A stretch of 37,499 bases of DNA from Candidatus Kuenenia stuttgartensis (GTDB lineage Bacteria > Pseudomonadota > Alphaproteobacteria > SMXS01): NCBI GenBank assembly GCA_943329845.2, contig CALQFM020000039.1:1-37499 (forward strand). The letters are read 5' to 3'. Positions 1 through 7,663 of the stretch are shown in pieces. The notes under the pieces were generated by a model, which was not told the DNA's origin, ran no database searches, and saw only the letters and a program-made list of their open reading frames with translations. The stretch's first letter is position 1, and every line of letters starts with the position of its first letter. The translations under genes were made by a program, and so were the position numbers.

Positions 1-1578
1 ATCGTCGATTTCGCCACGCGCGGACCACAAAAGCGGCTCTACGCCCGCCTCATGAACGCCAATTACGCGAGCATCATGCCGCAGGTCATGGGCGTCTGGT
101 GCGAGGAGCTGGGCCACAAGGTCCGCTACATCTGCTACACCGGCACCGAGGACATCACCGGCTCGCTGGTCGAGGACACCGACGTGCTGATCCTGGGTGC
201 GTTCACCCGCTCGGCGCTCGCCGCCTATGCGGTCAGCGCCATCTACCGGGCGAAGGGCGTGATCACCGTACTGGGCGGGCCGCATGCGCGGTGCTATCCC
301 GAGGATGCGGTGAAATATTTCGACTACGTGCTCGGCTTCACCGACAGGACGCTGCTCGCCGACCTGCTGCATGAGCGCGCGCGGCACCGGCCGATCGGCC
401 GCGAAATGTCGGCCGCGCGCCAGCCCGATTCCCTGCCCGGCGTCCGCGAACGCTGGAAGTTCATCGCGCCTACCCTCGCCAAGGCGCCGACCCTGAAGCT
501 GATCCCGATGATCGGCTCCATGGGCTGCCCCTACACCTGCAGCTTCTGCATCGATTCGACCGTCGACTACCAGCCGATGGGCTTCGACCAGATCACCGAG
601 GACCTGCGCTTCGTCCAGGCCAACCAGAAGAATCCCTATGTCGCCTGGCACGACCCCAATTTCGGCGTGCGCTTCGACGACTACATGAGCGCCATCGAAG
701 GCGCGGTCAGGCCGGGTTCAGTGCGCTTCGTCGCCGAGAGCAGCCTGTCGCTGCTGTCCGAGGACAATGTGAAGCGCATGGGACGCAACGGCTTCGTCGG
801 CATGCTGCCCGGCGTCGAGTCCTGGTACGACTACGGCAACAAGTCCCGCGCCACCCGCGCCAGCGGCGCCGACAAGGTACGCCAGGTGTCGGACCACGTG
901 AACATGATCCTGCGGCACATCCCCTATGTGCAGACCAATTTCGTGCTTGGCCTGGATCAGGACGAGGGCGATGAGCCGTTCGAGCTGACCAAGCGGTTCC
1001 TCGACGCCTCGCCCGGCGCCTACCCGGCCTATTCGCTGTGGACGTCCTATGGCCGCGCCGCGCCGATGAACCGGCAGCTGCAGGCCGACGGACGGGTGCT
1101 GCCGTTCCCGTTCCACTTCCTCAACAGCACCCGGGCCATGAACGTGGTGCCGGTGAACTACACCTGGGACCGGTTCTACGACCTGGCCATCGACATCACC
1201 CAGTATTCCTATTCGGTGAAAGCCATGGCGCGCCGCTGGCAGGCCAATACCGGCTTCACCGCCAAGTCGCTGAACCTGGTGCGCGCCGCCTCGTCGAGCC
1301 GTGTCGCCCATCAGACGAAGACCCGCCGGCTGCTGGACAGCGATCAGACCATGAAGGACTACTTCGCGGGTGCCTCCACGGTGCTGCCGGAATTCTACCG
1401 GGCACAGATCCAGCGCGACCTGGGCGCCTGGTGGCCGGCACTGCCGGAAGGCGGCATGGCGCACGACCAGAACGCCTACTTCAACAGCCCGCCTGCCGTG
1501 CCTGTGAAGCTCAAGGCATTCGCCGGCGGCGGTGGCGGCCTGGTGCTGGAAGAGGCGGCAGCCGCGCCCTCGGTCTAG
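1..1578 (+). CDS. Radical SAM protein with N-terminal cobalamin-binding-like domain (5' end missing)
   Basis: The frame is open from the first base, so the gene starts upstream of the window; 525 codons are visible. The ATG at base 52 lies inside the first domain and is probably not the real start. Visible residues 1-130 resemble the Rossmann-like B12-binding domain of COG1032-type proteins, with a hydrophobic strand followed by GGPHA, but no DxHxxG motif. The radical SAM cluster motif CPYTCSFC (C-x3-C-x2-C) has its cysteines at visible residues 176, 180 and 183, so the protein should bind a [4Fe-4S] cluster and cleave S-adenosylmethionine. The C-terminal 200 residues match no domain I recognise, and the end is Gly/Ala-rich. 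Substrate cannot be inferred: B12-type radical SAM enzymes include methylases and ring-forming enzymes. The next gene is convergent. The family call is firm, the reaction unknown. Confidence 0.9.
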   Translation: MVDFATRGPQKRLYARLMNANYASIMPQVMGVWCEELGHKVRYICYTGTEDITGSLVEDTDVLILGAFTRSALAAYAVSAIYRAKGVITVLGGPHARCYPEDAVKYFDYVLGFTDRTLLADLLHERARHRPIGREMSAARQPDSLPGVRERWKFIAPTLAKAPTLKLIPMIGSMGCPYTCSFCIDSTVDYQPMGFDQITEDLRFVQANQKNPYVAWHDPNFGVRFDDYMSAIEGAVRPGSVRFVAESSLSLLSEDNVKRMGRNGFVGMLPGVESWYDYGNKSRATRASGADKVRQVSDHVNMILRHIPYVQTNFVLGLDQDEGDEPFELTKRFLDASPGAYPAYSLWTSYGRAAPMNRQLQADGRVLPFPFHFLNSTRAMNVVPVNYTWDRFYDLAIDITQYSYSVKAMARRWQANTGFTAKSLNLVRAASSSRVAHQTKTRRLLDSDQTMKDYFAGASTVLPEFYRAQIQRDLGAWWPALPEGGMAHDQNAYFNSPPAVPVKLKAFAGGGGGLVLEEAAAAPSV

Positions 1579-1887
1579 AGTGGTGCCGTCCGCGGGAGGC
1601 CGGTGATTGACCGGGATCAAACCTGGTCCCGGACTTTTCCCGTATGCGTTGGTCCGGGTGCGGCAACCAGGGATAGGCGCCATGTTCGTCAACGTCACCA
1701 AGGCCAGGACCAAATGGTGCCCGATGGCAAGGCCAGACGGGAATGGACCTGCGGGAGGAGGTGTCAACCGGGCGGTTGACGGAGCACCACTCGACACATC
1801 CATGTGCCTCGGTACCGGCTGCATGCTGTGGGTCGAACATGAGTATGAGCAGGGCTATTGCGGCCTCTCCAGAATCCCCGGCCTGGG
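1579..1887. other. Convergent intergenic region without a supported gene
   Basis: This 309-nt gap separates the radical SAM gene from the convergent GGCT-like gene. It holds the weak terminator candidate at 1611-1638 and a perfect inverted repeat GTCAACC-GGGC-GGTTGAC at 1763-1780, which could be a protein-binding dyad or an RNA hairpin. A 94-codon plus-strand frame (1607-1891) and longer antisense frames cross it. None has a recognisable domain, and their composition looks like GC-driven open frame, so none is called. Confidence 0.5.
1611..1638 (+). terminator. Possible weak intrinsic terminator after the radical SAM gene
   Basis: A 6-bp stem CCGGGA/TCCCGG (1611-1616 with 1627-1632) and a 10-nt loop are followed two bases later by TTTT. 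It lies 33 nt after the radical SAM stop codon. The stem and T-run are both short, so termination would be weak. Confidence 0.35.
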
Positions 1888-2313
1888 TTAACCGCGCAGA
1901 CCGGCGAGGAACAGCCGGTAGGCCTCCGGGAAGCCGTGATGCAGCGCGGCTTCCTCCAGCGATTCCAGATAGCCCTCGCGCGGCAGGCTGGGATCGGCGT
2001 TGCTAGCGATGTAGATCAGCGCCGGTTCCATGACCTCGAAATTCATCACTGGCCGTACCGTATCGCGGCGATAGCTGCCGCGCGCCACGCCCTCGATCTC
2101 GTCGAGCGCCGCTTCGCAGGCCGGCGTCAGCCGCCACAGCACGCCGTGCACCGGGCTACCTGCTTCCGGCACGACCGTGCTGACCCCGCGCCCGTTGATC
2201 AGCAGCCGGTGATCGGGCAGCACCGCCGCGCCGACGAATTCGGCGTCCGGACAGCGGCTAGCCATGATCTCCGGATGCATGTTGCGGCCATAGGCGAAGT
2301 AGAGCGTGCTCAC
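1888..2313 (-). CDS. Gamma-glutamylcyclotransferase / AIG2-like family protein
   Basis: A 141-residue protein of the GGCT/AIG2-like fold. These enzymes cyclise gamma-glutamyl groups to 5-oxoproline or act on related gamma-glutamylamines. The N-terminal substrate loop is YFAYGRNM (residues 5-12), matching the family's YGSNM-type signature with Arg for the usual Ser. The catalytic acid is expected at Glu74 in LDEIEGV. Length is normal for single-domain members. Its start overlaps the stop of the upstream luciferase-like gene by 4 nt (2310-2313), so the two are probably translationally coupled. A link with glutathione or gamma-glutamyl turnover is inference; the gamma-glutamyltransferase at 33.4 kb is far away. 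Family assignment is good, substrate unknown. Confidence 0.82.
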   Translation of the reverse strand: MSTLYFAYGRNMHPEIMASRCPDAEFVGAAVLPDHRLLINGRGVSTVVPEAGSPVHGVLWRLTPACEAALDEIEGVARGSYRRDTVRPVMNFEVMEPALIYIASNADPSLPREGYLESLEEAALHHGFPEAYRLFLAGLRG

Positions 2314-3224
2314 GTCAGCCGCTTCGCCACGTTCTCGTTGACCCAGCGCAGTTCATCGATGTTCGAGCACGACACGGTGACCTCCGTGCAGCCCACCTCG
2401 CGGAACCGGTCGAGTTGTTCCAGCATGGCGTCGCCGTCGCCGTGGAGCACGCCGCCGATGCCCCATTCGGTGACCGAGTCCTTGCGCCCCCAGCCTCGCG
2501 CCATGTCGCGGATGCGGTGGGCGAGTTGCTCGGCGCCGCGCTCGTCGGCGCCGCGCGCCATCACCACGTCGCAGGTGATCGCCACGTCGCTGGCCTTGCG
2601 CCCGGCCTTTTCGACGGCTTCCTTCAGCGGCCCGGCGATCTCCCGCACCTGGGCGGGCGACAGCTGCCAGGTGTTGACCGCGTCGGCGTGGCGCGCCGCC
2701 ACCTGCATGGCGAGGCCCGCCTTGTTGAGGCCGATCCAGATCGGCACGGCGCCGTTCACCGGCACCGGCGCGAAGTCGGCCTCGCCCTCATAGGTGTGAA
2801 ATTTTCCTTTGAACCCGTCGATCCTGCCGGTGAACAGCTGCTTGAGGATGACGATTGTCTCCTCGAGGAAGTCGACCCGGTCCCTGAACCCTGCCATGGG
2901 AAAGCCGTAGGGCATGAAGTCCGCCACCTCATAGGCGGTGCCGATGCCGAGGATCGCCCGGCCATTCGACAGCGCATCGACGCTCGCCACCTGCTTGGCG
3001 AGGCGGGTCGGGTTGTAGAACGGCGCGCCGGTCACATGGGTGCCGAGTTTGATCCGGCCGGTCTTCGCCGCCGCATAGGCCAGCCACGTCCATGATTCGG
3101 TGACCGGGAACGAGGGATGGTCAGCGATGTAGAGGCCGTTGAGCGCGGTGGCGTCGATCTCGGCCAGGTGCGGCGTCGCCCAGTCCTGGCTGGTGATGAT
3201 CACGCTCAGCGTCAAAGCGCTCAT
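2310..3224 (-). CDS. Luciferase-like (LLM class) flavin/F420 oxidoreductase
   Basis: A 304-residue TIM-barrel protein of the bacterial luciferase-like monooxygenase superfamily. Typical elements are LGTHVTGAPFYNPTRLAK around residue 80-97, the GRAILGIGTAYE strand-turn (the G-G-x-G-x(2)-E region that contacts flavin or F420 phosphate), and the later PIWIGLNKAGLAMQVAARHAD segment. Such enzymes use reduced FMN or coenzyme F420. Many are labelled F420-dependent, but no F420 biosynthesis gene is visible, so the cofactor is open. The start is supported by GGGGAG 9 nt upstream. It is first in a two-gene unit with the GGCT-like gene and divergent from the NTF2-like gene. Substrate unknown. Confidence 0.88.
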   Translation of the reverse strand: MSALTLSVIITSQDWATPHLAEIDATALNGLYIADHPSFPVTESWTWLAYAAAKTGRIKLGTHVTGAPFYNPTRLAKQVASVDALSNGRAILGIGTAYEVADFMPYGFPMAGFRDRVDFLEETIVILKQLFTGRIDGFKGKFHTYEGEADFAPVPVNGAVPIWIGLNKAGLAMQVAARHADAVNTWQLSPAQVREIAGPLKEAVEKAGRKASDVAITCDVVMARGADERGAEQLAHRIRDMARGWGRKDSVTEWGIGGVLHGDGDAMLEQLDRFREVGCTEVTVSCSNIDELRWVNENVAKRLT

Positions 3225-3280
3225 TTAGTGCTTCTCCCCGGTCCCCAACGGGATCATCCTAGCCAACTGGGGAAGACGAT

Positions 3281-3308
3281 GAAACGGCGGAAGGGAAGCC
3301 GCCGTTTC
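3281..3308. promoter_or_regulatory. Perfect 10-bp inverted repeat between divergent genes
   Basis: GAAACGGCGG at 3281-3290 and CCGCCGTTTC at 3299-3308 are perfect inverted copies separated by 8 nt (AAGGGAAG). The 28-bp element lies 23 nt upstream of the NTF2-like ATG and about 57 nt from the divergent LLM start. No T-run follows, so it is not an ordinary terminator. It could be a repressor operator (the geometry fits a TetR-type dimer) or a leader hairpin near the ribosome binding site. A weaker pair, TCCCCA/TGGGGA, lies at 3242-3247 and 3268-3273. Confidence 0.6.
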
Positions 3309-3331
3309 GGCTCTAGTTCTGGGGAGGACGC

Positions 3332-3886
3332 ATGAGCACGACGACCTACGACATCGAGTCCATGGCGCGGCGCCTGACCGAGCTGGACGACCTGCAGGCG
3401 ATCCGCGACCAGCAGGTGCGCTACGGCAGGGCGCTGGACTGGGACGACGAAAGCCTGCTCGCCCAGGTGTTCTGGCCCGACGCCGACATTGACTACGGCT
3501 TCTTTCTGGGCCGGGGTGACGAATTCGTGAAGGTGCTGATCACCATCAGCCGGGAGTCGGGCTGCCGGCCCTGGCACGCCATCTCGGGCCAGAGCGTCAG
3601 CCTCACCGGCGCGAACGCGGCCAAGGCTGAATGCTATTTCCTCGGCGGCAGCACCACCCTCAACATCGCCGGCGACACTGAAATCCAGTTCATCGGCGGC
3701 CGCTACCTCGACGATTTCGAGAAGCGTGGCAGCGAATGGCGGGTGGCGAAACGGGTGCTGATCTGCGACTTCCGGTTCTCGGACCTGACCCGTACCGAGC
3801 ATGTCGAGGGTTTCGCCGCGGCGCTCAACGACCGCGGCAGGCTGGGTCCGGATCACCCGCTGTATTGGCAGTTCACCAGGCGTTGA
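3332..3886 (+). CDS. NTF2-like / SnoaL-like protein
   Basis: A 184-residue protein of the SnoaL-like/nuclear transport factor 2 superfamily, a cone-shaped alpha+beta barrel used by dehydratases, isomerases, small hydroxylase subunits and ligand-binding proteins. The signature order is LDDLQAIRDQQVRYGRALDW (helix near residues 10-35), then LLAQVFWPDADIDYG, the usual start of the first strand. The ATG at 3332 has GGGGAGGA about 6 nt upstream. It stands alone on the plus strand, downstream of a strong inverted repeat, and is convergent with the acetyltransferase gene. Similar proteins often accompany LLM oxidoreductases and SDRs in steroid or xenobiotic gene sets (recollection). The reaction cannot be assigned. 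Confidence 0.78.
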   Translation: MSTTTYDIESMARRLTELDDLQAIRDQQVRYGRALDWDDESLLAQVFWPDADIDYGFFLGRGDEFVKVLITISRESGCRPWHAISGQSVSLTGANAAKAECYFLGGSTTLNIAGDTEIQFIGGRYLDDFEKRGSEWRVAKRVLICDFRFSDLTRTEHVEGFAAALNDRGRLGPDHPLYWQFTRR

Positions 3887-3902
3887 ATTTCCGTAGCCGG
3901 GT

Positions 3903-4718
3903 TTAGACCGAGAAATCCGCGCCTTCACCGACGATGGGCTTGATGGCCTCGTAGGGCGCGTCGAGCTCGATGCCGAAATGGTCGCGCAGCGCCGCCAGAT
4001 AGGGCTCGCCTTCCTCCAGCCGCGTAATTGTCTCCTCACCGTTTTCCAGCACCTTCATGGTGTAGTCCATCAGGGTCACGCGTCCGTCCGGCGTCTGCCG
4101 CGCCGCGACCCGTGCCCAGGTGAAGAACGACTGCGGATGGGTGGAGGTGAACCAGTTGCCCATGGCCCGGTCGGCGTCGACGACATGCTCAAGGTCGAAG
4201 CTGTAGAGGTTGCTCCAGCCCTCTGGCGTTTCGATCTGCAGCATGGTGCCGTAGACCGGATCCGACACATAGCGGCGGAGTGATCCGGGAACGGGCTGCG
4301 GCTCATCGAGCACGAGTTTCAGCGGCGCCAGCGCCGTTCCGGCACCAAAGCCGCCATCGGCGATCCAGTCCTCGCCATCGATGGTGACTAGGCTGATCTG
4401 GTGCGACCGGCCGGTGGTCTGGCCCATCAGGTGCACCCGTCCCAGCAGCGCCCGCGCCTCGAAGCCGAAGGCCCGGAGCGCCGCCAGCAGCAGGCCGTTG
4501 ATCTCGAAGCAGTAGCCGCCGCGCCGTCGCCGTACCAGCTTGTCGAACACCTTTTCCGGATCCAGCGAAATGCCACGGTCCAGCAGGATGTCGAAATTCT
4601 CGAACGGAATGGCCAGCACCTGCGCCTGCTGCAATGCGCGCAGGCCTTCGATGGTGGGCGCGGGCGGCGCGGACAGGGCGATGCGCTTCAGGTAGGCGTC
4701 TGCATCGAATGCGGTCAT
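3903..4718 (-). CDS. Arylamine N-acetyltransferase
   Basis: A 271-residue protein of the NAT family, which transfers acetyl groups from acetyl-CoA to arylamines, arylhydroxylamines and hydrazines. The cysteine-protease-like triad is visible: Cys70 in RRGGYCFE, His106 in GRSHQISLV and Asp121 in IADGGFGAG. The N-terminal segment PFENFDILL (residues 38-46) is also diagnostic. I place the start at 4718 because this gives the usual family length; the frame stays open upstream to 5138 but that part has no NAT-like sequence. It is divergent from the SDR at 4840, leaving a gap of about 120 nt. Likely a detoxification enzyme. The family is certain; the natural substrate is not. Confidence 0.93.
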   Translation of the reverse strand: MTAFDADAYLKRIALSAPPAPTIEGLRALQQAQVLAIPFENFDILLDRGISLDPEKVFDKLVRRRRGGYCFEINGLLLAALRAFGFEARALLGRVHLMGQTTGRSHQISLVTIDGEDWIADGGFGAGTALAPLKLVLDEPQPVPGSLRRYVSDPVYGTMLQIETPEGWSNLYSFDLEHVVDADRAMGNWFTSTHPQSFFTWARVAARQTPDGRVTLMDYTMKVLENGEETITRLEEGEPYLAALRDHFGIELDAPYEAIKPIVGEGADFSV

Positions 4719-4839
4719 GTCGAACTCCCTTCGCGCGGCAGAAGATAGGATGTGCGCGCGCGCCGTCAAACCAGCTTTCAATGGCGGATGCGGGGTGATT
4801 AGATGCCGTCCCGACCATGACGAAACGGAGAGCCTGCTC

Positions 4840-5610
4840 GTGACAATGCAAGACCGATTCCGCCTCGACGGCAAGGTGGCGCTGGTGACAGGTGGCGGGC
4901 GCGGCATCGGCCGGGGCATCGCGCTGGCGCTGGCCGAGTGCGGCGCCGACGTGGCCGTGCTGGCGCGCCGGCAGGCGGACGTCGACGCGGTGGCGAAGGA
5001 AATCGAGGCGCGCGGCCGGCGCGGCCTGGCGCTGACCGGCGATGTGATGCTGACCGAAACCCTTCCGGCGGCGCTCGACGCGGTCATCGCCCATTTCGGC
5101 CACATCGACATCATGGTGAACAACGCCGGCGGCAACACCGACCGGCGCGGCTATGCCCTCGACGAGATCACCATGGAGAAGTGGGACGAGCAGATCAGGC
5201 TCAACATGCGCCACAAGTTCCAGGGTTCCCAGGAAGCGGCCAAGCGCATGCGCGACGGTGGCCGGATCATCAACGTGGTGTCGATCGCGGCGCTCCGGCC
5301 CTATCTGGGCTTTGGCGCCTACGGCTCGGGCAACGCCGGCATCATCGCCATGAGCCGGACTCTTGCCGTGGAGCTGGCCCCGCGGAGGATCACCGTGAAC
5401 TGCATCGCGCCTGGAGAGATCTACACCGACCTGTTGACCGAATCACTTGGATGGGACCAGAAGGCCGCCCAGGACTACGCCGACACGGCGATCCCGCTGG
5501 GGCGGATCGGCTATCCCGAGGACGTGGCGGCCGTCGCCGTGTTCTTCGCCTCGCCCGCGGCCGAATGGACCACCGGCCAATGGGTCGAGGTCTCGGGCGG
5601 CCGCAGCTAG
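4840..5610 (+). CDS. SDR family oxidoreductase with substituted catalytic lysine
   Basis: A 256-residue classical-type short-chain dehydrogenase/reductase. The NAD(P)-binding motif TGGGRGIG, the NNAG motif and the PEDVAAVAVFFASP C-terminal segment are present. In the active site the expected Y-x3-K reads YGSGN: Tyr161 is followed by Asn165 (codon AAC, 5332-5334) where nearly all active SDRs have Lys. Ser lies upstream in NVVSIAA. Loss of Lys should impair the usual proton relay and cofactor binding, so the enzyme may be altered or non-catalytic. GTG at 4840 is chosen because GGAGAG lies about 7 nt upstream; ATG at 4846 is possible. Its TAG overlaps the convergent OsmC gene's TAG in a shared CTAG. 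Confidence 0.9.
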   Translation: MTMQDRFRLDGKVALVTGGGRGIGRGIALALAECGADVAVLARRQADVDAVAKEIEARGRRGLALTGDVMLTETLPAALDAVIAHFGHIDIMVNNAGGNTDRRGYALDEITMEKWDEQIRLNMRHKFQGSQEAAKRMRDGGRIINVVSIAALRPYLGFGAYGSGNAGIIAMSRTLAVELAPRRITVNCIAPGEIYTDLLTESLGWDQKAAQDYADTAIPLGRIGYPEDVAAVAVFFASPAAEWTTGQWVEVSGGRS

Positions 5611-6095
5611 TCTGTCCCGCGGCTGACGGCGGGCGGGTCGCTCGCCGGGAAGCTCTCCTCCAGCGCCTCGTCCAGCCGGTCGCTCAGATGTGCCGGGGTT
5701 TCGCCCCGCGGCGCCAGTGTCGTCGAAATATCGGCGCCCCCCTTCAGCGTCAGGGTGACGGGCGTCCGCTCTGCGATATCGGCGAGATGGGCGCGCTGCT
5801 CGTCGTCCAGATCGCCCTTCAGGTGCAGCCGGCGCCGGATCGTCGAGCGCTTTTCCTCGTGGCGGTGGAACAGGTCGACGGTGACCTCGTCCAGCGGCCA
5901 TCCCTTGCGCGCGGCATACATGCGCAAGGTGATCGCGGTACAGGCGCCCAGCGCGCCCAGCAGCAGGTCATAGGGCGCAGGACCGGTGTCGCCGCCGCCA
6001 TTGTCCGCCGGTTCGTCCCCGGTCAGGGTGTGGGTGCCGGCCTTTATCTCCACCTGATGCGGCGTGGGCCTGGTGATGACATGCACGCGTGACAT
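5607..6095 (-). CDS. OsmC-like protein with one cysteine and SFPASDPP tail
   Basis: A 162-residue OsmC/Ohr-fold protein. Family members reduce organic hydroperoxides with two conserved cysteines. Here the first is present (Cys52 in LGALGACTAITLRMY), but the second, normally in a CPV context, is replaced by Thr111 in ERTPVTLTL. The standard Cys-Cys peroxidase cycle is therefore not possible without another thiol. The C-terminus (142-156) reads DEALEESFPASDPPA, which I recall as a recurrent tail on unrelated alphaproteobacterial proteins. The ATG at 6095 has GAGGAG at good spacing. It is convergent with the SDR, sharing CTAG at the stops, and lies 36 nt downstream of the ATPase gene on the same strand. 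It may be a regulatory or thiol-dependent variant rather than a true peroxidase. Confidence 0.87.
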   Translation of the reverse strand: MSRVHVITRPTPHQVEIKAGTHTLTGDEPADNGGGDTGPAPYDLLLGALGACTAITLRMYAARKGWPLDEVTVDLFHRHEEKRSTIRRRLHLKGDLDDEQRAHLADIAERTPVTLTLKGGADISTTLAPRGETPAHLSDRLDEALEESFPASDPPAVSRGTD

Positions 6096-6131
6096 GGCGG
6101 ATCTCCTCGTTGCAGGGCGCCATTGTCGCAC

Positions 6132-7280
6132 TCAGCCGTCGTCGGCGTCCACCACGCCCAGCCGGGTGATGCCCTCGATCAGCGTCTCGCCGTCCTGCTT
6201 GTAGACGCGCCGCGGCCTGACGCCGGAGGCGTCTTCCAGCGCATCGGCCAGCACCTGGGAATGGGTGACGACCCAGACCTGGGTGCGCTCGGCCGCCCTG
6301 GCGATCAGCCGACCCAAGGCGGGCAGCAGGTCAGGATGCAGGCTGGTCTCCGGCTCGTTGAGCGCGACGAGAGCCGGCAGCCGGTAGCCGAGCAGCGCGC
6401 CTGCCAACCCCAAGAACCGCAGCGTGCCGTCAGAAAGCTCGGATGCCTCAAAGATGCGGTTGGGAAATTCCTCATAGACCATGCCGAACGATGCCGTGCG
6501 CCCGGGGGACGGAATCATCAGCCGCGCGCCGGGAAAGGCGTCGGAGACGGCAGCGGCCAGGTCGACCGTGTCCTGCCTGATGTGGGCAAGGGTGGCGAAC
6601 ACCGCCGCCAGGTCGGATCCGTCGGACGACATGGTGGGCGAGGTGACGGCGAGGCAAGGATGGCGCAGCGGCGATTGCGGGTCGGTCCGAAACGAATGGT
6701 AGAAGCGCCAGTCCAGCATGGCGGCGCGGACGATATGCAGGTCGGGAAACCGGCCAGGGTCCTTGAGGCTGGCAAGCGCGGTCTCGCTGGGCAGCAGGTC
6801 GTTGTCCAGGTCGCCCCGAACGCCGCTCTCGTCGCGGGCATAGCCATAAGGACCGCGCCGTTCCAGCAGGGTTTCGGGCCGTCGGCCGCCGAGGAACACC
6901 AGTTCCTCCTCCTTGACCTGCGGTTCGCGCATGAATCCGGCGCCGATGGCCGATCCGCACGCCTGCTGCACCAATCCGGCGTCGACCTGATAGGCATAGT
7001 CGGACTTCATCGGCCCGACCTCCGCGCGCAGCCTGATGCGGGCCTTGTCGTTCTTCTTGCGCGGCCCGGCCCAGAGCGCGCTGTCCATGCCGCCTTCCAT
7101 CGCCAGCTCGCGCGTCAGCGTGCCGGCGGCGGCGGCCTGGACGAGCTGCAGGCCGCGGTACAGGTTGGTCTTGCCGACGCCGTTCTCGCCGATGAAGACG
7201 TTCAGGCGTTTGAGGGGAAAATGCAGCCGTCTGACGCTGCGATAGCCTTCAATACCGCCCGACCAGACCTGCATGGCCAT
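6132..7280 (-). CDS. AAA family ATPase (COG4637-like, RecF/OLD-type P-loop)
   Basis: A 382-residue ABC/SMC-like ATPase. Walker A is GENGVGKTN (residues 31-39), preceded by the RLNVFIG strand. The signature helix is ELSDGTLRFLGLAGALL. Walker B and the switch are LVALNEPETSLHPDLLPAL, followed by the VWVVTHSQVLADAL H-loop. This layout fits the single-gene predicted ATPases of COG4637, without the TOPRIM domain of OLD nucleases and without an adjacent partner. Such proteins are often annotated as recombination or defence ATPases, but the function of this subgroup is not established. The region upstream contains GCGGGAATC before the ATG at 7280; a second in-frame ATG lies two codons later. It is followed by the OsmC-like gene on the same strand. 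Confidence 0.85.
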   Translation of the reverse strand: MAMQVWSGGIEGYRSVRRLHFPLKRLNVFIGENGVGKTNLYRGLQLVQAAAAGTLTRELAMEGGMDSALWAGPRKKNDKARIRLRAEVGPMKSDYAYQVDAGLVQQACGSAIGAGFMREPQVKEEELVFLGGRRPETLLERRGPYGYARDESGVRGDLDNDLLPSETALASLKDPGRFPDLHIVRAAMLDWRFYHSFRTDPQSPLRHPCLAVTSPTMSSDGSDLAAVFATLAHIRQDTVDLAAAVSDAFPGARLMIPSPGRTASFGMVYEEFPNRIFEASELSDGTLRFLGLAGALLGYRLPALVALNEPETSLHPDLLPALGRLIARAAERTQVWVVTHSQVLADALEDASGVRPRRVYKQDGETLIEGITRLGVVDADDG

Positions 7281-7316
7281 GATTCCCGCTGAAATACGGC
7301 AGCGAGAATGAGAACA

Positions 7317-7604
7317 TTAGTAGAGCGTGTCAAGGGTTTCGTAGACCGGATCGCCGTCCAGGCAGGCCATGATCGACGGCGCCGCATTGCGGTGATAGGG
7401 CGCGTCGGCATAGCGCTGGTAGGCGTCTGCGTCGGTGAACGAGATGAAGTAGACATAGGTGAGCGGCTCGGCGGCGCGGCGCACCTCGTAGGTCTTGGGC
7501 TCGGGCTCATTGGCGCGGATATTGGCGACCAAAGTCGACACCAGCTTCTCGAACTCCGCCACCTTGTCCTTCTGAACCTTCAGCCTGATCAGCTGCCCGA
7601 ACAT
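7317..7604 (-). CDS. Antibiotic biosynthesis monooxygenase (ABM) domain protein
   Basis: A 95-residue protein of the dimeric alpha+beta barrel (ferredoxin-like) fold. The N-terminal strand MFGQLIRLKVQKDKVAEFEK, the central YVYFISFTDADAYQRYADAPYH and a final PVYETLDTLY strand match ABM or putative quinol monooxygenase proteins. These are homodimers that oxidise quinols, degrade haem or bind small ligands. No cofactor motif allows a finer call. The preceding bases (minus strand) contain a GAGGGAGAG-like ribosome binding site. It lies between the ATPase gene and the small membrane operon, all on the minus strand, but the gaps (36 and 59 nt) do not prove co-transcription. Confidence 0.75.
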   Translation of the reverse strand: MFGQLIRLKVQKDKVAEFEKLVSTLVANIRANEPEPKTYEVRRAAEPLTYVYFISFTDADAYQRYADAPYHRNAAPSIMACLDGDPVYETLDTLY

Positions 7605-7663
7605 CGCGCTCTCCCTCGTTTCGACACGGCAACCCTAAGCGGTTCGGAATCCTTGCGCCAGCC

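Noticed and set aside
718-1824. Long minus-strand frame (368 codons) opposite the radical SAM gene
   Set aside because: It lies almost wholly antisense to a gene with clear motifs and has no domain pattern; long antisense frames are expected at this GC content.
7317-7604. Dabb (stress-responsive) family assignment for the 95-residue protein
   Set aside because: The fold is shared, but the N-terminal FGQLIRLKVQKDKVAEFEK and the YVYFISFTDADAYQRY pattern fit the ABM group better.
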